Shown: positions 20,915 through 30,162 of the stretch, in pieces
Layout of the letters: each line of letters starts with the position of its first letter
How positions within the stretch are numbered: the first letter of the stretch is position 1
From: Candidatus Methylumidiphilus alinenensis
GTDB lineage: Bacteria; Pseudomonadota; Gammaproteobacteria; Methylococcales; Methylococcaceae
DNA: 35,516 nucleotides
Direction: 5' to 3'
Assembly (NCBI GenBank): GCA_003242955.1
Contig: QJPH01000193.1
Coordinates: forward strand, 1-35,516
Made by a program: the position numbers and the translations under genes
Notes under the pieces: generated by a model
Told to the model about the DNA's origin: nothing
Seen by the model: the letters and a program-made list of their open reading frames with translations, nothing else
The model's database searches: none

Positions 20915-22186
20915 TTAGTAAATTGGCGGCAGCAGTTGTTGTTCCGATTTGGAGTTGGAAGGGGTGGCCGGGGGCGGGGATGGCATATCCACGGGGGTAG
21001 TCGAGACGGCCTTGGGCAATGGCTGTGGAGTCTGGGATGTTTGTTGGGTTGTTGCAGTAGCTGACACTGCCGTGACAGGGTCTGTCGATTGACCCTGGAC
21101 CGGGTTAGCAGCCGATTGGGGTGGGCGGGTCGGCATTGCCGCCTGAATCGGCTGACTGGTCTGTGAGCTAGGCATCGCCACGGGGCTGGCTATTGTGGGT
21201 TGTTGTCCAGCGTTGGCCGTGTGCGTGGTTACGGATGCATGGCCGGAAATAGCCATTGGAATTCCATCGTGTTTTGTCAAAGCCTGCTTCAATGCCTCGC
21301 CGTTGACGACGAAACCGGGTCGGTCTGCAGTTTTCTTTTGGGTTAGACCCATTGCTTGGCTCAACAATTGATTGTAGCCAAGGTTGGTTTCATCCAAGGG
21401 CTGGCTCACCTCGATATAAAGAGTGTCTCCCAGCCATCCAAGCTTGATGGGTTGGTTTACTAGGTTGACTTGCGTTCCTAGGCTTACTTTAGGAAAAAGT
21501 TGTGCAACGTCCTCGGGATACATCCTCATGCAACCATGCGTGACCATCATGCCGATGCCGTCGGACTTGCTCTGGCCTGTGCCATGGATCAGGTAACTAC
21601 CTTTCACCCCCAGCCGCATGGCGAATTGGCCCAGCGGATTGTCCGGTCCGGCGGGTACCACATCGGGAAGGATTTCGCCGTCTTGGGCATGTTCTCTCTT
21701 GATGGATTCTGGTGGTGTCCAAGTGGGGTCTTTGATCTTTTCGACAATTTTGGTTACACCCAGCGGAGACTTCCAGTCCATGCGCCCGATGCTAATGGGA
21801 TAGGTGAAGACCTCGGTGGGTGCTTCCTTATTTGGACCGGGGGGGTAATAGTAGAGCCGCATCTCCGGTATGTTCACGACGATGCCGACGCGCGGCGCAT
21901 CAGGAAGTATGTATTGGTCTGGTATCTTAACTTTTGTCCCCTCCCCTGGAACCCAGTAGTAGCGGCTCTCGGTGGGGTTGGCCATCACGATCTCATCCTG
22001 CCCCACGCTATGACGGTGGGCGATGTCGATTAATGTGTCGCCTTGCAGCGCTTTCGCGTAGCGGATTTTCCCAACCAAGTCCGAACCTGCCGGAGGAAGG
22101 CTGAGTGATTCGGACATGGAGGCCAGCGGCAAAAAACTCAGCACAATGCCGCTGAGGAGACGCCGGACGGCGCGAGAAATGGTCAT
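20915..22186 (-). CDS. L,D-transpeptidase with LysM domain (YkuD family)
   Basis: The enzyme cross-links peptidoglycan stems or attaches proteins to them in the periplasm through a catalytic cysteine. The 423-residue precursor has a signal peptide (LLSGIVLSFLPLASM), a LysM-like wall-binding segment (YAKALQGDTLIDIAHRHSV, about 43-90) and the YkuD domain at about 98-243, with catalytic His201, His217 and Cys219 (IHGTG; VTHGCMRMYPEDV), where Thr replaces the usual Ser. The last hundred residues are a Pro/Gln/Thr/Ser-rich, probably disordered tail ending in LLPPIY, unusual in length compared with E. coli YbiS-type enzymes. It is followed (5' side) by rdgC on the same strand, 35 nt away. Confidence 0.9.
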   Translation of the reverse strand: MTISRAVRRLLSGIVLSFLPLASMSESLSLPPAGSDLVGKIRYAKALQGDTLIDIAHRHSVGQDEIVMANPTESRYYWVPGEGTKVKIPDQYILPDAPRVGIVVNIPEMRLYYYPPGPNKEAPTEVFTYPISIGRMDWKSPLGVTKIVEKIKDPTWTPPESIKREHAQDGEILPDVVPAGPDNPLGQFAMRLGVKGSYLIHGTGQSKSDGIGMMVTHGCMRMYPEDVAQLFPKVSLGTQVNLVNQPIKLGWLGDTLYIEVSQPLDETNLGYNQLLSQAMGLTQKKTADRPGFVVNGEALKQALTKHDGIPMAISGHASVTTHTANAGQQPTIASPVAMPSSQTSQPIQAAMPTRPPQSAANPVQGQSTDPVTAVSATATTQQTSQTPQPLPKAVSTTPVDMPSPPPATPSNSKSEQQLLPPIY

Positions 22187-22221
22187 GGTAATGCCTGTAT
22201 CACTAAAATAGTTGTTGGTCT

Positions 22222-23133
22222 CTAGCTTTGGGTGTTTTCGCCGCCGAAAAGTTCCAAAAGCCTAGGTAGAAAGTTTGCCAACTCCAAGCTCATAATGGAA
22301 AAGTCGGCATCGAAACGCTCAGCGTCATCAGCCGCCTCAACGTCAGATGCTTGGTCTTGGACTGCATCAAGAAAGCGTAGCCGTTTAATGCCCAAGGTAT
22401 CGTCTAGCACAAATCCAAGCCTGTCATTCCACACAACTGCAAGTTTGACGACTTCTTTACCTGCCTCTAGGTGATTTTGAATTTCTGGCGCGGCAAGGTC
22501 ATGGTTTTTGCAACGGATGACGGCTCCCTCCTCGTCGGTGGCCCGTAGTTCGCATTCACTTTCGATGGCAATGCCGGGAGGGGGAGAGCCTTCGGCCAAC
22601 CAGCGGGTCATCACGGAAGCGGGACGCTCCCGCACGGATGGCAAGGTCACCGGCAGCGATTCCAGGCAGCGGCGCAGCCAAGAGGCTAATTCCTCGGTCT
22701 TCTTGGCGCTGGCGCTGTCCACCACAAGCCAACCAACCATGGGGTCGATGTAGGCATAAAGTCTGCGTGTGAAGCTGAAAGCGCGTGGCAACAGATCGTG
22801 GATGATATCATCGCGTAGTGCGTCACGTTCCTTTTTGCGAACCGGAGTCCCTTTACGTTCTTCAATTTCTGCAACTTTTTCAGCGAGTATCTCATTGACT
22901 ACAGAAGAAGGCAGGATTTTTTCCTCCCGTAACGCACAAATCATTAAACGTCCGCCAGTCGCGTGGACGAGCGGCCCGTCATCCCGTCCCAAGGGCGGGG
23001 TCCAACCATAACTCATTGGTTGCAAACTGCCACAGGCTTGGAAACGCCCTGTTTCCAGACGTTCCTCCAGTTTTTCCGCGCTGAGCGTAAAGGTTTCAGT
23101 GAAGCGTAACAAAGAAAGGTTCTTGAACCACAT
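22222..23133 (-). CDS. rdgC: Recombination-associated protein RdgC
   Basis: RdgC forms a ring-shaped dimer on DNA and modulates RecA activity. The 303-residue protein matches the family from MWFKNLSLLRFT to the end: CGSLQPMSYGWTPPLGRD, MICALREEKILPSSVVNE, DIIHDLLPRAFSFTRRLYAY, VDSASAKKTEELASWLR, CKNHDLAAPEIQNHLEAGK and ERFDADFSIMSLELANFLP. I chose ATG 23133 because the family begins M(L)WFKNL; an upstream start at 23169 adds 12 unrelated residues. The ribosome-binding site is weak. It is probably cotranscribed with the L,D-transpeptidase, though the functions are unrelated. Confidence 0.95.
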   Translation of the reverse strand: MWFKNLSLLRFTETFTLSAEKLEERLETGRFQACGSLQPMSYGWTPPLGRDDGPLVHATGGRLMICALREEKILPSSVVNEILAEKVAEIEERKGTPVRKKERDALRDDIIHDLLPRAFSFTRRLYAYIDPMVGWLVVDSASAKKTEELASWLRRCLESLPVTLPSVRERPASVMTRWLAEGSPPPGIAIESECELRATDEEGAVIRCKNHDLAAPEIQNHLEAGKEVVKLAVVWNDRLGFVLDDTLGIKRLRFLDAVQDQASDVEAADDAERFDADFSIMSLELANFLPRLLELFGGENTQS

Positions 23134-23216
23134 TAAGGATTTTCGCCTTGGTTGACTAACAAAGGACAAATTATCGGGGTTTTAGAATGATTTGTCATCT
23201 TTTGGAAACGTCGGCG

Positions 23217-23329
23217 GCAATTCTCATTTTGGCGTAGGGCGGGTTGCCACGAAAGTACAGTATCCAAGTAGGGTACGCTGTGCGTACCGTTGTAAGCCCT
23301 TGAAGGTACGCACAGCGTACCCTACTTGG
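23217..23329. repeat. CAATTCTCATTTTGG motif, constant tail and 25-bp hairpin
   Basis: CAATTCTCATTTTGGCG is followed by TAGGGCGGGTTGCCACGAAAG (23235-), which resembles the complement of the tail at 13519 and 32449, and then by a perfect 25-nt inverted repeat (23264-23288 and 23305-23329) beginning CCAAGTAGGGTACGC. The unit has the same tail-plus-hairpin build as the other two loci, in the opposite orientation. Confidence 0.6.
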
Positions 23330-23419
23330 TACGGCATTCATCGTCGGGGGTGCAAACCAATTAGCATGACTGTTAGGTGCGCATACCATAAAACGTGATG
23401 CTTGCATTGACTTTTCCTC

Positions 23420-23520
23420 GCACCGTAACCCGCCATGCCACGCCCTTTGTCGGGTTACGGCGCATACAGGGCTTGAAGCTTTGGGGCAGGATTTCGCTAA
23501 GTGCGCCTAACCCGACCTAC
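23420..23520. repeat. GTCGGGTTACGGCGC / GCGCCTAACCCGAC inverted arms
   Basis: GTCGGGTTACGGCGCAT (about 23449-23465) is mirrored by GTGCGCCTAACCCGACCTAC (about 23501-23520), and CCGTAACCCGCC (about 23420) gives a further arm. No gene is supported between rdgC and rng (23134-23647); this stretch is repeats plus about 120 nt without recognisable features. Confidence 0.45.
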
Positions 23521-23647
23521 GGTCTTAAAGGGAGTAGGTTTCGACAGCACATGCTCACTGCTACAATGCATGACAAAAGAATCTAGCGAAGAAGTCCATG
23601 CGACCACAAAAAAGTATTTCCAGAGTATTGCGAGAGGAATCCGGGGG

Positions 23648-25102
23648 ATGAGCGATGAAATTTTGATCAATGTCACCCCCCCGGAAACCCGTGTCGCCAT
23701 CGTTGAGAATGGCGTATTGCAAGAAGTTCTGATCGAACGGGCTCGAAAGCGGGGATTGGTTGGCAATGTCTACAAGGGCAAGGTGTGCCGGGTTTTGCCC
23801 GGTATGCAGGCGGTATTTGTGGATATCGGTTTGGAGCGCGCGGCTTTCCTGCATGTTGCCGATGTCAATGCCACTGATCGGGTGCGGGCTGTCAATGACC
23901 AGATTGAATTGGCTTTTAGAGAAGGCCAAGATGTGGTGGTGCAGGTTATAAAAGACCCTATCGGCGCCAAGGGTGCGCGTCTGTCCACGGATATTTCGAT
24001 TCCCTCCGTATATCAAGTTTTCATGCCCTACTGCAAAGTCAGCGGGGTATCCCAGCGCATCGAATGCGAGTCTGAGCGTTATAGATTGCGGGGGGTGGTT
24101 GAAACCTTCCTGCGCGAACACAATACCGGCGGTTTTATTTGCCGCACGGCTGCTGAGGGGGTGGACGAAGCCGCGTTACGCGCTGACATGATGTTTCTTC
24201 ATAAAATGTGGAATTCCACTGCCCAGAGGATCAAAACGGCAAAGGTTAAAACCTTGTTGCATGAAGATCTTCCTTTGGCGATGAGAGTTTTGCGCGATTT
24301 GCAACGCAGCCAAGTGGAAAAAATTCGAGTGGATTCCCGTGAAACCCACGCACGATTGCATAAGTTTGCCAAAGAGTTTGTGCCGGAATCACTTTCATTG
24401 ATCGAGCATTACTCCGGGGAGCGGCCCTTGTTTGAACTCTATGGGGTGGAAGATGAGATAAAACGTGCGTTAGAGCGTAAGGTTGTCCTAAAATCTGGAG
24501 GTTATTTGATTTTCGACCAGACCGAGGCAATGACTACGGTGGATGTGAACACAGGTGCCTTCGTAGGTGGTCGCAACTTGGAGGAGACCATTTTCAAGAC
24601 TAACCTAGAGGCGGCGCAAGCAATAGCTAGGCAGTTGCGGTTGCGCAATCTAGGCGGGATAATCATCATTGATTTCATTGACATGAGGGATGCTGAGCAC
24701 AAACAATTAGTGCTGCAAGCCTTGGAAAGGGGCTTAGAAAAGGATTACGCCAAAAGCGCCATCAGTGCGGTTTCCTCGCTGGGGCTTGTGGAAATGACCC
24801 GCAAGCGCACCCGCGAGAGTTTGGAGCATATTTTATGCGAACCTTGCCCCAGTTGCAGTGGGCGTGGGGTGTTGAAAACGGCTGAAACCGTGTGCTTGGA
24901 AATTTTTCGTGAAATTATTCGCGAGGTACGCCAGTATAATGTACAAGAATTATTAGTCTTGGCTTCTAACGAGGTTGTGGAGCGTCTATTGGACGAGGAT
25001 GCGGACATGCTCTCCGAGCTAGAGGCCTTTTTACGTGTCAGCGTCAAGTTTCGTGTGGAAACCCAGTACAGCCAGGAACAATACGACGTTGTCTTGCTTT
25101 AA
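23648..25102 (+). CDS. rng: Ribonuclease G
   Basis: RNase G is an endoribonuclease of the RNase E family that matures 16S rRNA 5' ends and decays some mRNAs. From ATG 23648 the protein has 484 residues, close to the E. coli 489. MSDEILINVTPPETRVAIVE opens the first domain, an S1 fold covers about 35-100 (GNVYKGKVCRVLPGMQA), RIRVDSRET-type and ALERKVVLKSGGYLIFDQTE follow, and the catalytic aspartates are Asp299 (TTVDVNTGAF) and Asp342 (IIIIDFIDM). CEPCPSC at about 397-403 is the zinc-link. The usual upstream partner maf is absent. Longer in-frame starts at 23501 and 23570 run through repeats. yhdP follows after 18 nt. Confidence 0.96.
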   Translation: MSDEILINVTPPETRVAIVENGVLQEVLIERARKRGLVGNVYKGKVCRVLPGMQAVFVDIGLERAAFLHVADVNATDRVRAVNDQIELAFREGQDVVVQVIKDPIGAKGARLSTDISIPSVYQVFMPYCKVSGVSQRIECESERYRLRGVVETFLREHNTGGFICRTAAEGVDEAALRADMMFLHKMWNSTAQRIKTAKVKTLLHEDLPLAMRVLRDLQRSQVEKIRVDSRETHARLHKFAKEFVPESLSLIEHYSGERPLFELYGVEDEIKRALERKVVLKSGGYLIFDQTEAMTTVDVNTGAFVGGRNLEETIFKTNLEAAQAIARQLRLRNLGGIIIIDFIDMRDAEHKQLVLQALERGLEKDYAKSAISAVSSLGLVEMTRKRTRESLEHILCEPCPSCSGRGVLKTAETVCLEIFREIIREVRQYNVQELLVLASNEVVERLLDEDADMLSELEAFLRVSVKFRVETQYSQEQYDVVLL

Positions 25103-25120
25103 CCGTTATCCGTCTGTTTA

Positions 25121-28100
25121 ATGAGTATTCTAAAATTCAGCCGCTATGCGCACCTCATACTGGCCATAGGACTGCTGGTAACGGCAATGCTGCTTTCTGC
25201 GGTCCGCTTTTGGCTTTTGCCACGGGCTTCCGAGTGGCGCGAGGAATTGCGTTCGACTATCAGCGCAATGATTGGCGAAACCGTTCAGATCAAGTCGCTG
25301 TCTGCTGGGATGAGGGGGTTTAGGCCAGAATTTACGGTGCGTGGATTTCGCATCGAAAATGCGGCTAACGATGGGCCTCCGCTGGAGTTTGAGCATCTTG
25401 GTGTAGGACTGGATGTGATGGCTTCGCTCATCTCCGGCAAACCGGTGGTCAATCGCATCAATCTGGATGGTGCGAAGTTGCGGCTTTCGGTCAATCCTGA
25501 TGGGGTTTTGGCGGTAAAGGGATTGAAACCCGGCGATGCCCCATTTTGGCTGTTTGCCGATGGTGAGGTGAGATTATCTGACATCGATTTGGAATGGAAC
25601 GGTGGAAAAGACGGGCAACCCATGCCGCTAGGCCGTGCTCAGATTCGTTTGCGCAATTCAGGGGCAAGGCACACGCTGGATGCCAGGGTTGATTTGCCTG
25701 GAAAGCTAGGCAAGTCGGTAAAACTGTCGGCAGAGGTCGAAGGCAATCCACTGCTTCCAACCGATTGGAATGCAAGGGTTTATCTGGAGGCAAAACGTTT
25801 GCGCGAGGGTGCTTTCGTCGAATCGCTTCCTGTGCGGATGCGTTCTGGAGAAGTCGGCATTCAGGCTTGGGCCAAATGGAATGGAGGAACGCTGCGCGAG
25901 GCAGTCACAAGGCTAGACTTGGATCGTCCAGTGTTCACTTGGCGCGGATCCGATGGGGCAGATGGAATGTTGAATTTGGACAATCTAGGCGGATGGCTGT
26001 TTTGGCACAAGGAGGATAACGGTTGGCGTCTGGATGCCAAGCGTTTGTCCTTGTCCCACGGCGGGAAAACTTGGCCGGAAACCGATTTCGCCATTTCCAT
26101 CGGTAATGACTCTGATAACAATCTGCAAATCTTAAGGGCTGCGGTCAATTATCTACGTCTGGATGATGCCCAAGCTTTGCTGGGGGGTGGACTTCCGCTG
26201 CTGGAGGCGAAACTGCGCGATAACCTGAGGGCATTCTCTGCCAAGGGTGAAGTGCGCAATGCACGGATGGTTTATCAAGCCGACGGGCATTTCGGTTTTT
26301 GCGGCGAACTGGAAGGGCTCGTCTACAATCCGCCAGAGGGTTGGCCTAGGCTTGGTCAATTAAGTGGGCGGTTGTGCGGTAATGATCACCATGGCAGCAT
26401 TCAATTCAATATGGCTAAGCCGGAACTGAATCTGCCTAGCTTGTGGCAAAAGCCCCTAGTCCTTGACATGTTCGGCGGAAGTTTTCAATGGCTCAGGATG
26501 GACGAGGTGGGCATCCCGATATTCCAAGCGCCTACCGAAGCGAGTAGGCTGCTGGCGGCATCATCATGGCGCATCGTCGGCAATCAGATTGGACTGGCCG
26601 CGCCCGGACTTCAGGCAACAGGAGGCTTTTCACTTGACTTGCCCGCTGGCGAGGGAAATTCACCGATCATCGACATGGATGCGCGGTTGCGGGATGTCGA
26701 TGCAGCCCGTTTGCGCGATTATCTTCCTCTGGCTATTATGACTCCAAACGCATCAAAGTGGTTGGGTAAAGTATTCGACGGCGGCAAACTGAAGTCAGCC
26801 AATATACTGTTACGGGGACAGCTTGCCGATTTTCCTTTCCCGCATGGCGAAGGTCTGTTCGAGGCCCAAATTGACTCCGAAAACATGGAGTTGGATTTTA
26901 ACCCGGAATGGCCGCATCTTTATGATGTCAGGGCAAAAATTCTGTTTTTCGGCCCGTCTTTGTTTATCGATTCCGATGGTGGGCGCATCGGTAACATTCC
27001 ATTCCATACTATACACGCCGAAACAGCAGACTTCATTGGCGATGGCTGGATGAGCTTGAACGGCAATTTAGATAGCGAATTGGCATTGTCCATGAAGTTA
27101 TTGAGACAAACACCTGTCCGGCGCATACCCGAGCGTTTGTCGAAGGCTGCGGAACCATCGGGGAATTTTCATCTGGACTTGAATTTGTTAATTCCCATGA
27201 CTTTTGGTTTGGGTGATGTCGGCGTGGGAGGCGTATTGCAACTAAACAACGACACCCTTGCTCTAAAGGGTATCAACCTGAAAGTTCAGGAAATCACTGG
27301 TGCCTTGGGTTTCACCGGAGACGGGATGGGAGGCAAGCAACTAGCCGCTAAAGCCATGGACCAACCCATATTGTTTGATGTGGATCAGCATAATGGCGAC
27401 ATTCTCCTCGACATCAACGGCAGGGCTGACATTTTTGGATTGCGCAAGGTTTTTCAGGGGGAGTATTGGAAACATGCCGAAGGGGATTTTGCTTATCATC
27501 TGAATCTGCAAATTCCAGAATCTTTAGACTCTTCCAGCAAGCCATTGCGCATCGCATTGTCGTCCGATTTGGCTGGGCTGGAACTGAAATTTCCTGCGCC
27601 TTTAGTCAAACCGGCTGTCGAAAAGAAAGACTTTAATGCTGTATTGGCATTCCAGCGGGGCGATTCTCTGTCGGTGAGTGTTGCCTATGGCCGCGAAGGG
27701 CAGGCCCGTTTGATGTTCTCGGACAATGAAGCCTTGCACTTGGAAAGCGGCGATCTTTCTTGGGGGAAGCCCCAGCCTCCAGCCACTGGGGAACCGGGTT
27801 TGGGGCTTTACCTGAAGACCAATCGGGTGGATATTGGGGAATGGAGAATGCTGCTTGCTGAATTCGGGGGCGAATCGATCCAGTCTGTTCCACGCGAACT
27901 CGACATGGAAGTCGGGAAGTTGACATGGAATGGTGAGGATTTGGGTCCGTTTTATATGACCGGAAAGCGCGAAGAAGAGGAGTTGCATGGCGAGATTGAT
28001 TGCTACTATGGCAAGGGGTTTTATAGCGCCTCTTTCCCCGAATTCAGTCATGCCCTGCTTAGACTTGACTTTGAGCGTCTAAACCTACCCAAATTTTCGG

Positions 28101-29032
28101 TGGCAAAGGAAGGTCAGCCGCAACCAACTCCTCCCGACCCTGCCAGTCTGCCAGCGCTGCACATAAGAGCAAACCATCTAATGCGACAGGATGTTGACTT
28201 AGGGGCACTTGAATTGGAGACCGACCATTGGAATGCGGGTGTCAACATCAAACACCTAAGATTAGTCACCGACAACCACGATCTTAGCCTGAGGGGGAGT
28301 TGGATGCGCCAGGATGGCAGCGATGAAACCAAGTTGGATGGCAAGCTAAAAATTAGCGATTTAGGCAATTTCCTGGACCTTTTTGGGTTTAGTAAAGATT
28401 TTTACCGTACACCGACAGAGGCAGCGTTTTCTCTGTCTTGGAACGGTGCGCCGCAGCAGTTTTCCTTAGCTGCCGCAGGAGGTGAGCTTCGGTTAAAGAT
28501 GGGCCGTGGCAGGTCATTGCAATTTGAACCTGGCCTAGGCCGTGCCTTGGGCATGTTAAACTTAAACACCCTGCGGCGATTGTTGCTATTGGATTTCAGT
28601 GATTTATTTGGCAAGGGACTAGCCTATGACAGCATGGAAGGCGTGTTTAAACTAGGAGATGGGCAAGCCAGAACCAAAGGGTTCATGATTGATGCCGTGG
28701 CGGCAGATATTCTGATCATAGGCCAATCTGGCTTGGTCAGCCATGACTTGGATGAAACCGTTTCAGTCATCCCGCATGCAGCGGCTTCGATACCCTTGGC
28801 CGGGGCGATTATTGGCGGTGCGGCGGTGGGTGCTGTGATCGACATGGCGCACCGCTTGGTGGGCGCGGAAGATGTCAACCTAGCCAGTACGAATTATTCG
28901 GTCACGGGCAGTTGGGACAACCCGCAAATCAAACACCTAGAAGGCAGCATGCCGTTGGACATGATAGACCGGGCGTGGTCGGATTTCAAAACGATGTCGG
29001 GGATGGGGAAAGAGGGGGGGGGGTCTGAGTAG
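25121..29032 (+). CDS. yhdP: YhdP family AsmA-like protein
   Basis: YhdP is a very large inner-membrane-anchored periplasmic protein thought to bridge the envelope and move phospholipids to the outer membrane, together with TamB and YdbH. The 1303-residue protein has one N-terminal anchor (residues about 11-32), then long beta-rich repeats of the DUF3971/AsmA-like type (GFRIENAANDGPPLEFEHLG early; LDWARVNLPKF-like strands later) and a C-terminal AsmA-like end, IPLAGAIIGGAAVGAVIDMA and YSVTGSWDNPQI, highly typical of the family. It follows rng by 18 nt as in E. coli. The usual next gene tldD is displaced by 1.4 kb. A repeat element begins two nt after its stop codon. Confidence 0.93.
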   Translation: MSILKFSRYAHLILAIGLLVTAMLLSAVRFWLLPRASEWREELRSTISAMIGETVQIKSLSAGMRGFRPEFTVRGFRIENAANDGPPLEFEHLGVGLDVMASLISGKPVVNRINLDGAKLRLSVNPDGVLAVKGLKPGDAPFWLFADGEVRLSDIDLEWNGGKDGQPMPLGRAQIRLRNSGARHTLDARVDLPGKLGKSVKLSAEVEGNPLLPTDWNARVYLEAKRLREGAFVESLPVRMRSGEVGIQAWAKWNGGTLREAVTRLDLDRPVFTWRGSDGADGMLNLDNLGGWLFWHKEDNGWRLDAKRLSLSHGGKTWPETDFAISIGNDSDNNLQILRAAVNYLRLDDAQALLGGGLPLLEAKLRDNLRAFSAKGEVRNARMVYQADGHFGFCGELEGLVYNPPEGWPRLGQLSGRLCGNDHHGSIQFNMAKPELNLPSLWQKPLVLDMFGGSFQWLRMDEVGIPIFQAPTEASRLLAASSWRIVGNQIGLAAPGLQATGGFSLDLPAGEGNSPIIDMDARLRDVDAARLRDYLPLAIMTPNASKWLGKVFDGGKLKSANILLRGQLADFPFPHGEGLFEAQIDSENMELDFNPEWPHLYDVRAKILFFGPSLFIDSDGGRIGNIPFHTIHAETADFIGDGWMSLNGNLDSELALSMKLLRQTPVRRIPERLSKAAEPSGNFHLDLNLLIPMTFGLGDVGVGGVLQLNNDTLALKGINLKVQEITGALGFTGDGMGGKQLAAKAMDQPILFDVDQHNGDILLDINGRADIFGLRKVFQGEYWKHAEGDFAYHLNLQIPESLDSSSKPLRIALSSDLAGLELKFPAPLVKPAVEKKDFNAVLAFQRGDSLSVSVAYGREGQARLMFSDNEALHLESGDLSWGKPQPPATGEPGLGLYLKTNRVDIGEWRMLLAEFGGESIQSVPRELDMEVGKLTWNGEDLGPFYMTGKREEEELHGEIDCYYGKGFYSASFPEFSHALLRLDFERLNLPKFSVAKEGQPQPTPPDPASLPALHIRANHLMRQDVDLGALELETDHWNAGVNIKHLRLVTDNHDLSLRGSWMRQDGSDETKLDGKLKISDLGNFLDLFGFSKDFYRTPTEAAFSLSWNGAPQQFSLAAAGGELRLKMGRGRSLQFEPGLGRALGMLNLNTLRRLLLLDFSDLFGKGLAYDSMEGVFKLGDGQARTKGFMIDAVAADILIIGQSGLVSHDLDETVSVIPHAAASIPLAGAIIGGAAVGAVIDMAHRLVGAEDVNLASTNYSVTGSWDNPQIKHLEGSMPLDMIDRAWSDFKTMSGMGKEGGGSE

Positions 29033-29034
29033 GG

Positions 29035-29136
29035 TAGACTTTATCGAAAATATACTTTATCGGATAAACTTTACCGGAAACCTTTCAACTTGTGCAGCAA
29101 CATCAAGATACGTTGTAAGGTTTCCGATAAAGTCTA
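29035..29136. repeat. TAGACTTTATCGG inverted-repeat element, copy 2
   Basis: It begins TAGACTTTATCG (29035) and ends with the perfect family end GGTTTCCGATAAAGTCTA (29119-29136). The left half carries partial repeats of the end (ACTTTATCGGATA, ACTTTACCGGAAACC), so this 102-nt copy looks internally duplicated compared with the 71-nt copy at 807-877. Confidence 0.65.
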
Positions 29137-29146
29137 AAATTTGGCT

Positions 29147-29257
29147 GGTTCCCAAGCTCCAGCTTGGGAACCTACGTTTGCAAGCTCCTGCTTGATCGTT
29201 ACTCAGGAAGCTGGAGCTTCAGAACCCGCATTCCCAAGCTAGATACTGGGAACGAGC
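29147..29257. repeat. GTTCCCAAGC-family palindromic repeat
   Basis: It contains GGTTCCCAAGCTCCAGCTTG, CAAGCTCCTGCTTGATCG and ends CTGGGAACGAGC. It is diverged from the copies at 10988-11101 and 19188-19300. Confidence 0.65.
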
Positions 29258-29337
29258 AAAATTTTTTGAATGCTGCGGTTAAGGTTACGAATCGGCAGGG
29301 CATAAATTGGCCTGATTAGAAGACGATTCAACTATTC

Positions 29338-29510
29338 CGTCATTCCGGCATGGATCGCCGGAATCTAGGCTCCATGGACGGGACAGGGTTTGAGGGCGTC
29401 CCTGCAACTTGGATGCATGAGGGACATCCGTGTCCCTCACCCTTCGGGCGGCGGAGCCGTGCAAATCGGCTGTCCTGCCGATTTGTCCGGCGATCCATGC
29501 CGGAATGACG
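29338..29510. repeat. CGTCATTCCGGC element, core without outer ends
   Basis: The arms CGTCATTCCGGCATGGATCG and its complement ending CCGGAATGACG bound about 173 nt. The interior, read on the minus strand, matches the core 32052-32264 of the inserted 280-bp element (CAAATCGGCAGGACAGCCGA; GGGTGAGGGACA; GATGTCCCTCATGCATCCA). The outer 19-nt ends of that element are missing here. Confidence 0.7.
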
Positions 29511-29564
29511 GTGTTTTGGGCCTTGCTGTAACAACTTGCTAATTCGGTGAATTAAGATGAATAA

Positions 29565-29872
29565 AACGCTTTTTATGGCGTAATGCTATTTTTTGATCGT
29601 TCCCATGCTCCCGCGTGGGAATGCAGCCTTTACCGCTCCTGCGGTTCGATACCTCCGACGCAGGAGCGTCGCCGGAGGCATTCCCAAGCTGGAGCTTGGG
29701 AACGAGCAAAGCTTCTATCGGGATTGAAGAATGTGAAATACTGGCTGGTCAGTTGCCCCGTAAACAACTCCGATTGGTACAGGCATGGATAGAAATTCAT
29801 CGCGATGAATTACTGGCTGATTGGGAATTGGCAATCAGCAATGAAAATCCCTATAAAATTGCTCCTCTGTGA
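29565..29872 (+). pseudogene. DUF4160 gene split by a palindromic repeat
   Basis: Codons 29571-29597 read FYGVMLFFD, the beginning of the DUF4160 core (usually FYGIxIxMFFxDHxPPHFH). The repeat starts at 29598, exactly after the Asp codon, and ends at 29707. From 29708, in another frame, the domain resumes as KASIGIEECEILAGQLPRKQ and continues RLVQAWIEIHRDELLADWEL to KIAPL and a stop at 29872. So the HxPPHFH segment has been lost and the frame changed (110 inserted nt), and no ATG and ribosome-binding site suits the 5' part. DUF4160 genes normally pair with DUF2442, as here, and are often suspected to form toxin-antitoxin-like or regulatory pairs; function is not established. Confidence 0.7.
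29598..29707. repeat. CGTTCCCATGC repeat inserted in DUF4160
   Basis: This 110-nt repeat shares GAATGCAGCCTTTACCGCTC and CGGTTCGATACCTCCGACGC with 10637-10729. Its last part, ATTCCCAAGCTGGAGCTTGG then GAACGAGC, belongs to the GTTCCCAAGC family. It splits the DUF4160 gene. Confidence 0.8.
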
Positions 29873-29879
29873 GGTTGTT

Positions 29880-30122
29880 ATGTATTGGGATGTAAAATTT
29901 GTTAAACCATTGCCTGACTACTGCATTTATGTGGAACTTGAAAATGGTAATAAAGGCGTATTTGATCTTAAGCCTTATCTTGATAGCGGCGTGTTCCGAG
30001 AGCTTAGAAATGTCCATTATTTCAATCAAGTCGATATTTTTTTTGGTGCTGTCACTTGGCCAAACGAACAAGATATTGCTCCAGAAACTTTATTAGCTGA
30101 GATGGTTAACTTGGGGGCGTAG
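29880..30122 (+). CDS. DUF2442 domain-containing protein
   Basis: The 80-residue protein matches the DUF2442 pattern: an early strand MYWDVKFVKPLPDYCIYVEL, then a short turn, GVFDLKPYLDSGVFREL, and a late FFGAVTWPNEQDIAPETL. DUF2442 genes usually follow a DUF4160 gene, as this one does by seven nt. Its start at 29880 has GAGG nine nt upstream. It seems intact although its partner is broken, so it may persist as an orphan or be on the way to loss. Function is unknown. Confidence 0.85.
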   Translation: MYWDVKFVKPLPDYCIYVELENGNKGVFDLKPYLDSGVFRELRNVHYFNQVDIFFGAVTWPNEQDIAPETLLAEMVNLGA

Positions 30123-30162
30123 GGTGCAATGTGTATGTATTAAACAGGTTGTAGACATTATT

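Noticed and set aside
23192-23407. ORFs on both strands upstream of rng
   Set aside because: They are translations of the 25-bp inverted repeat and its tail.
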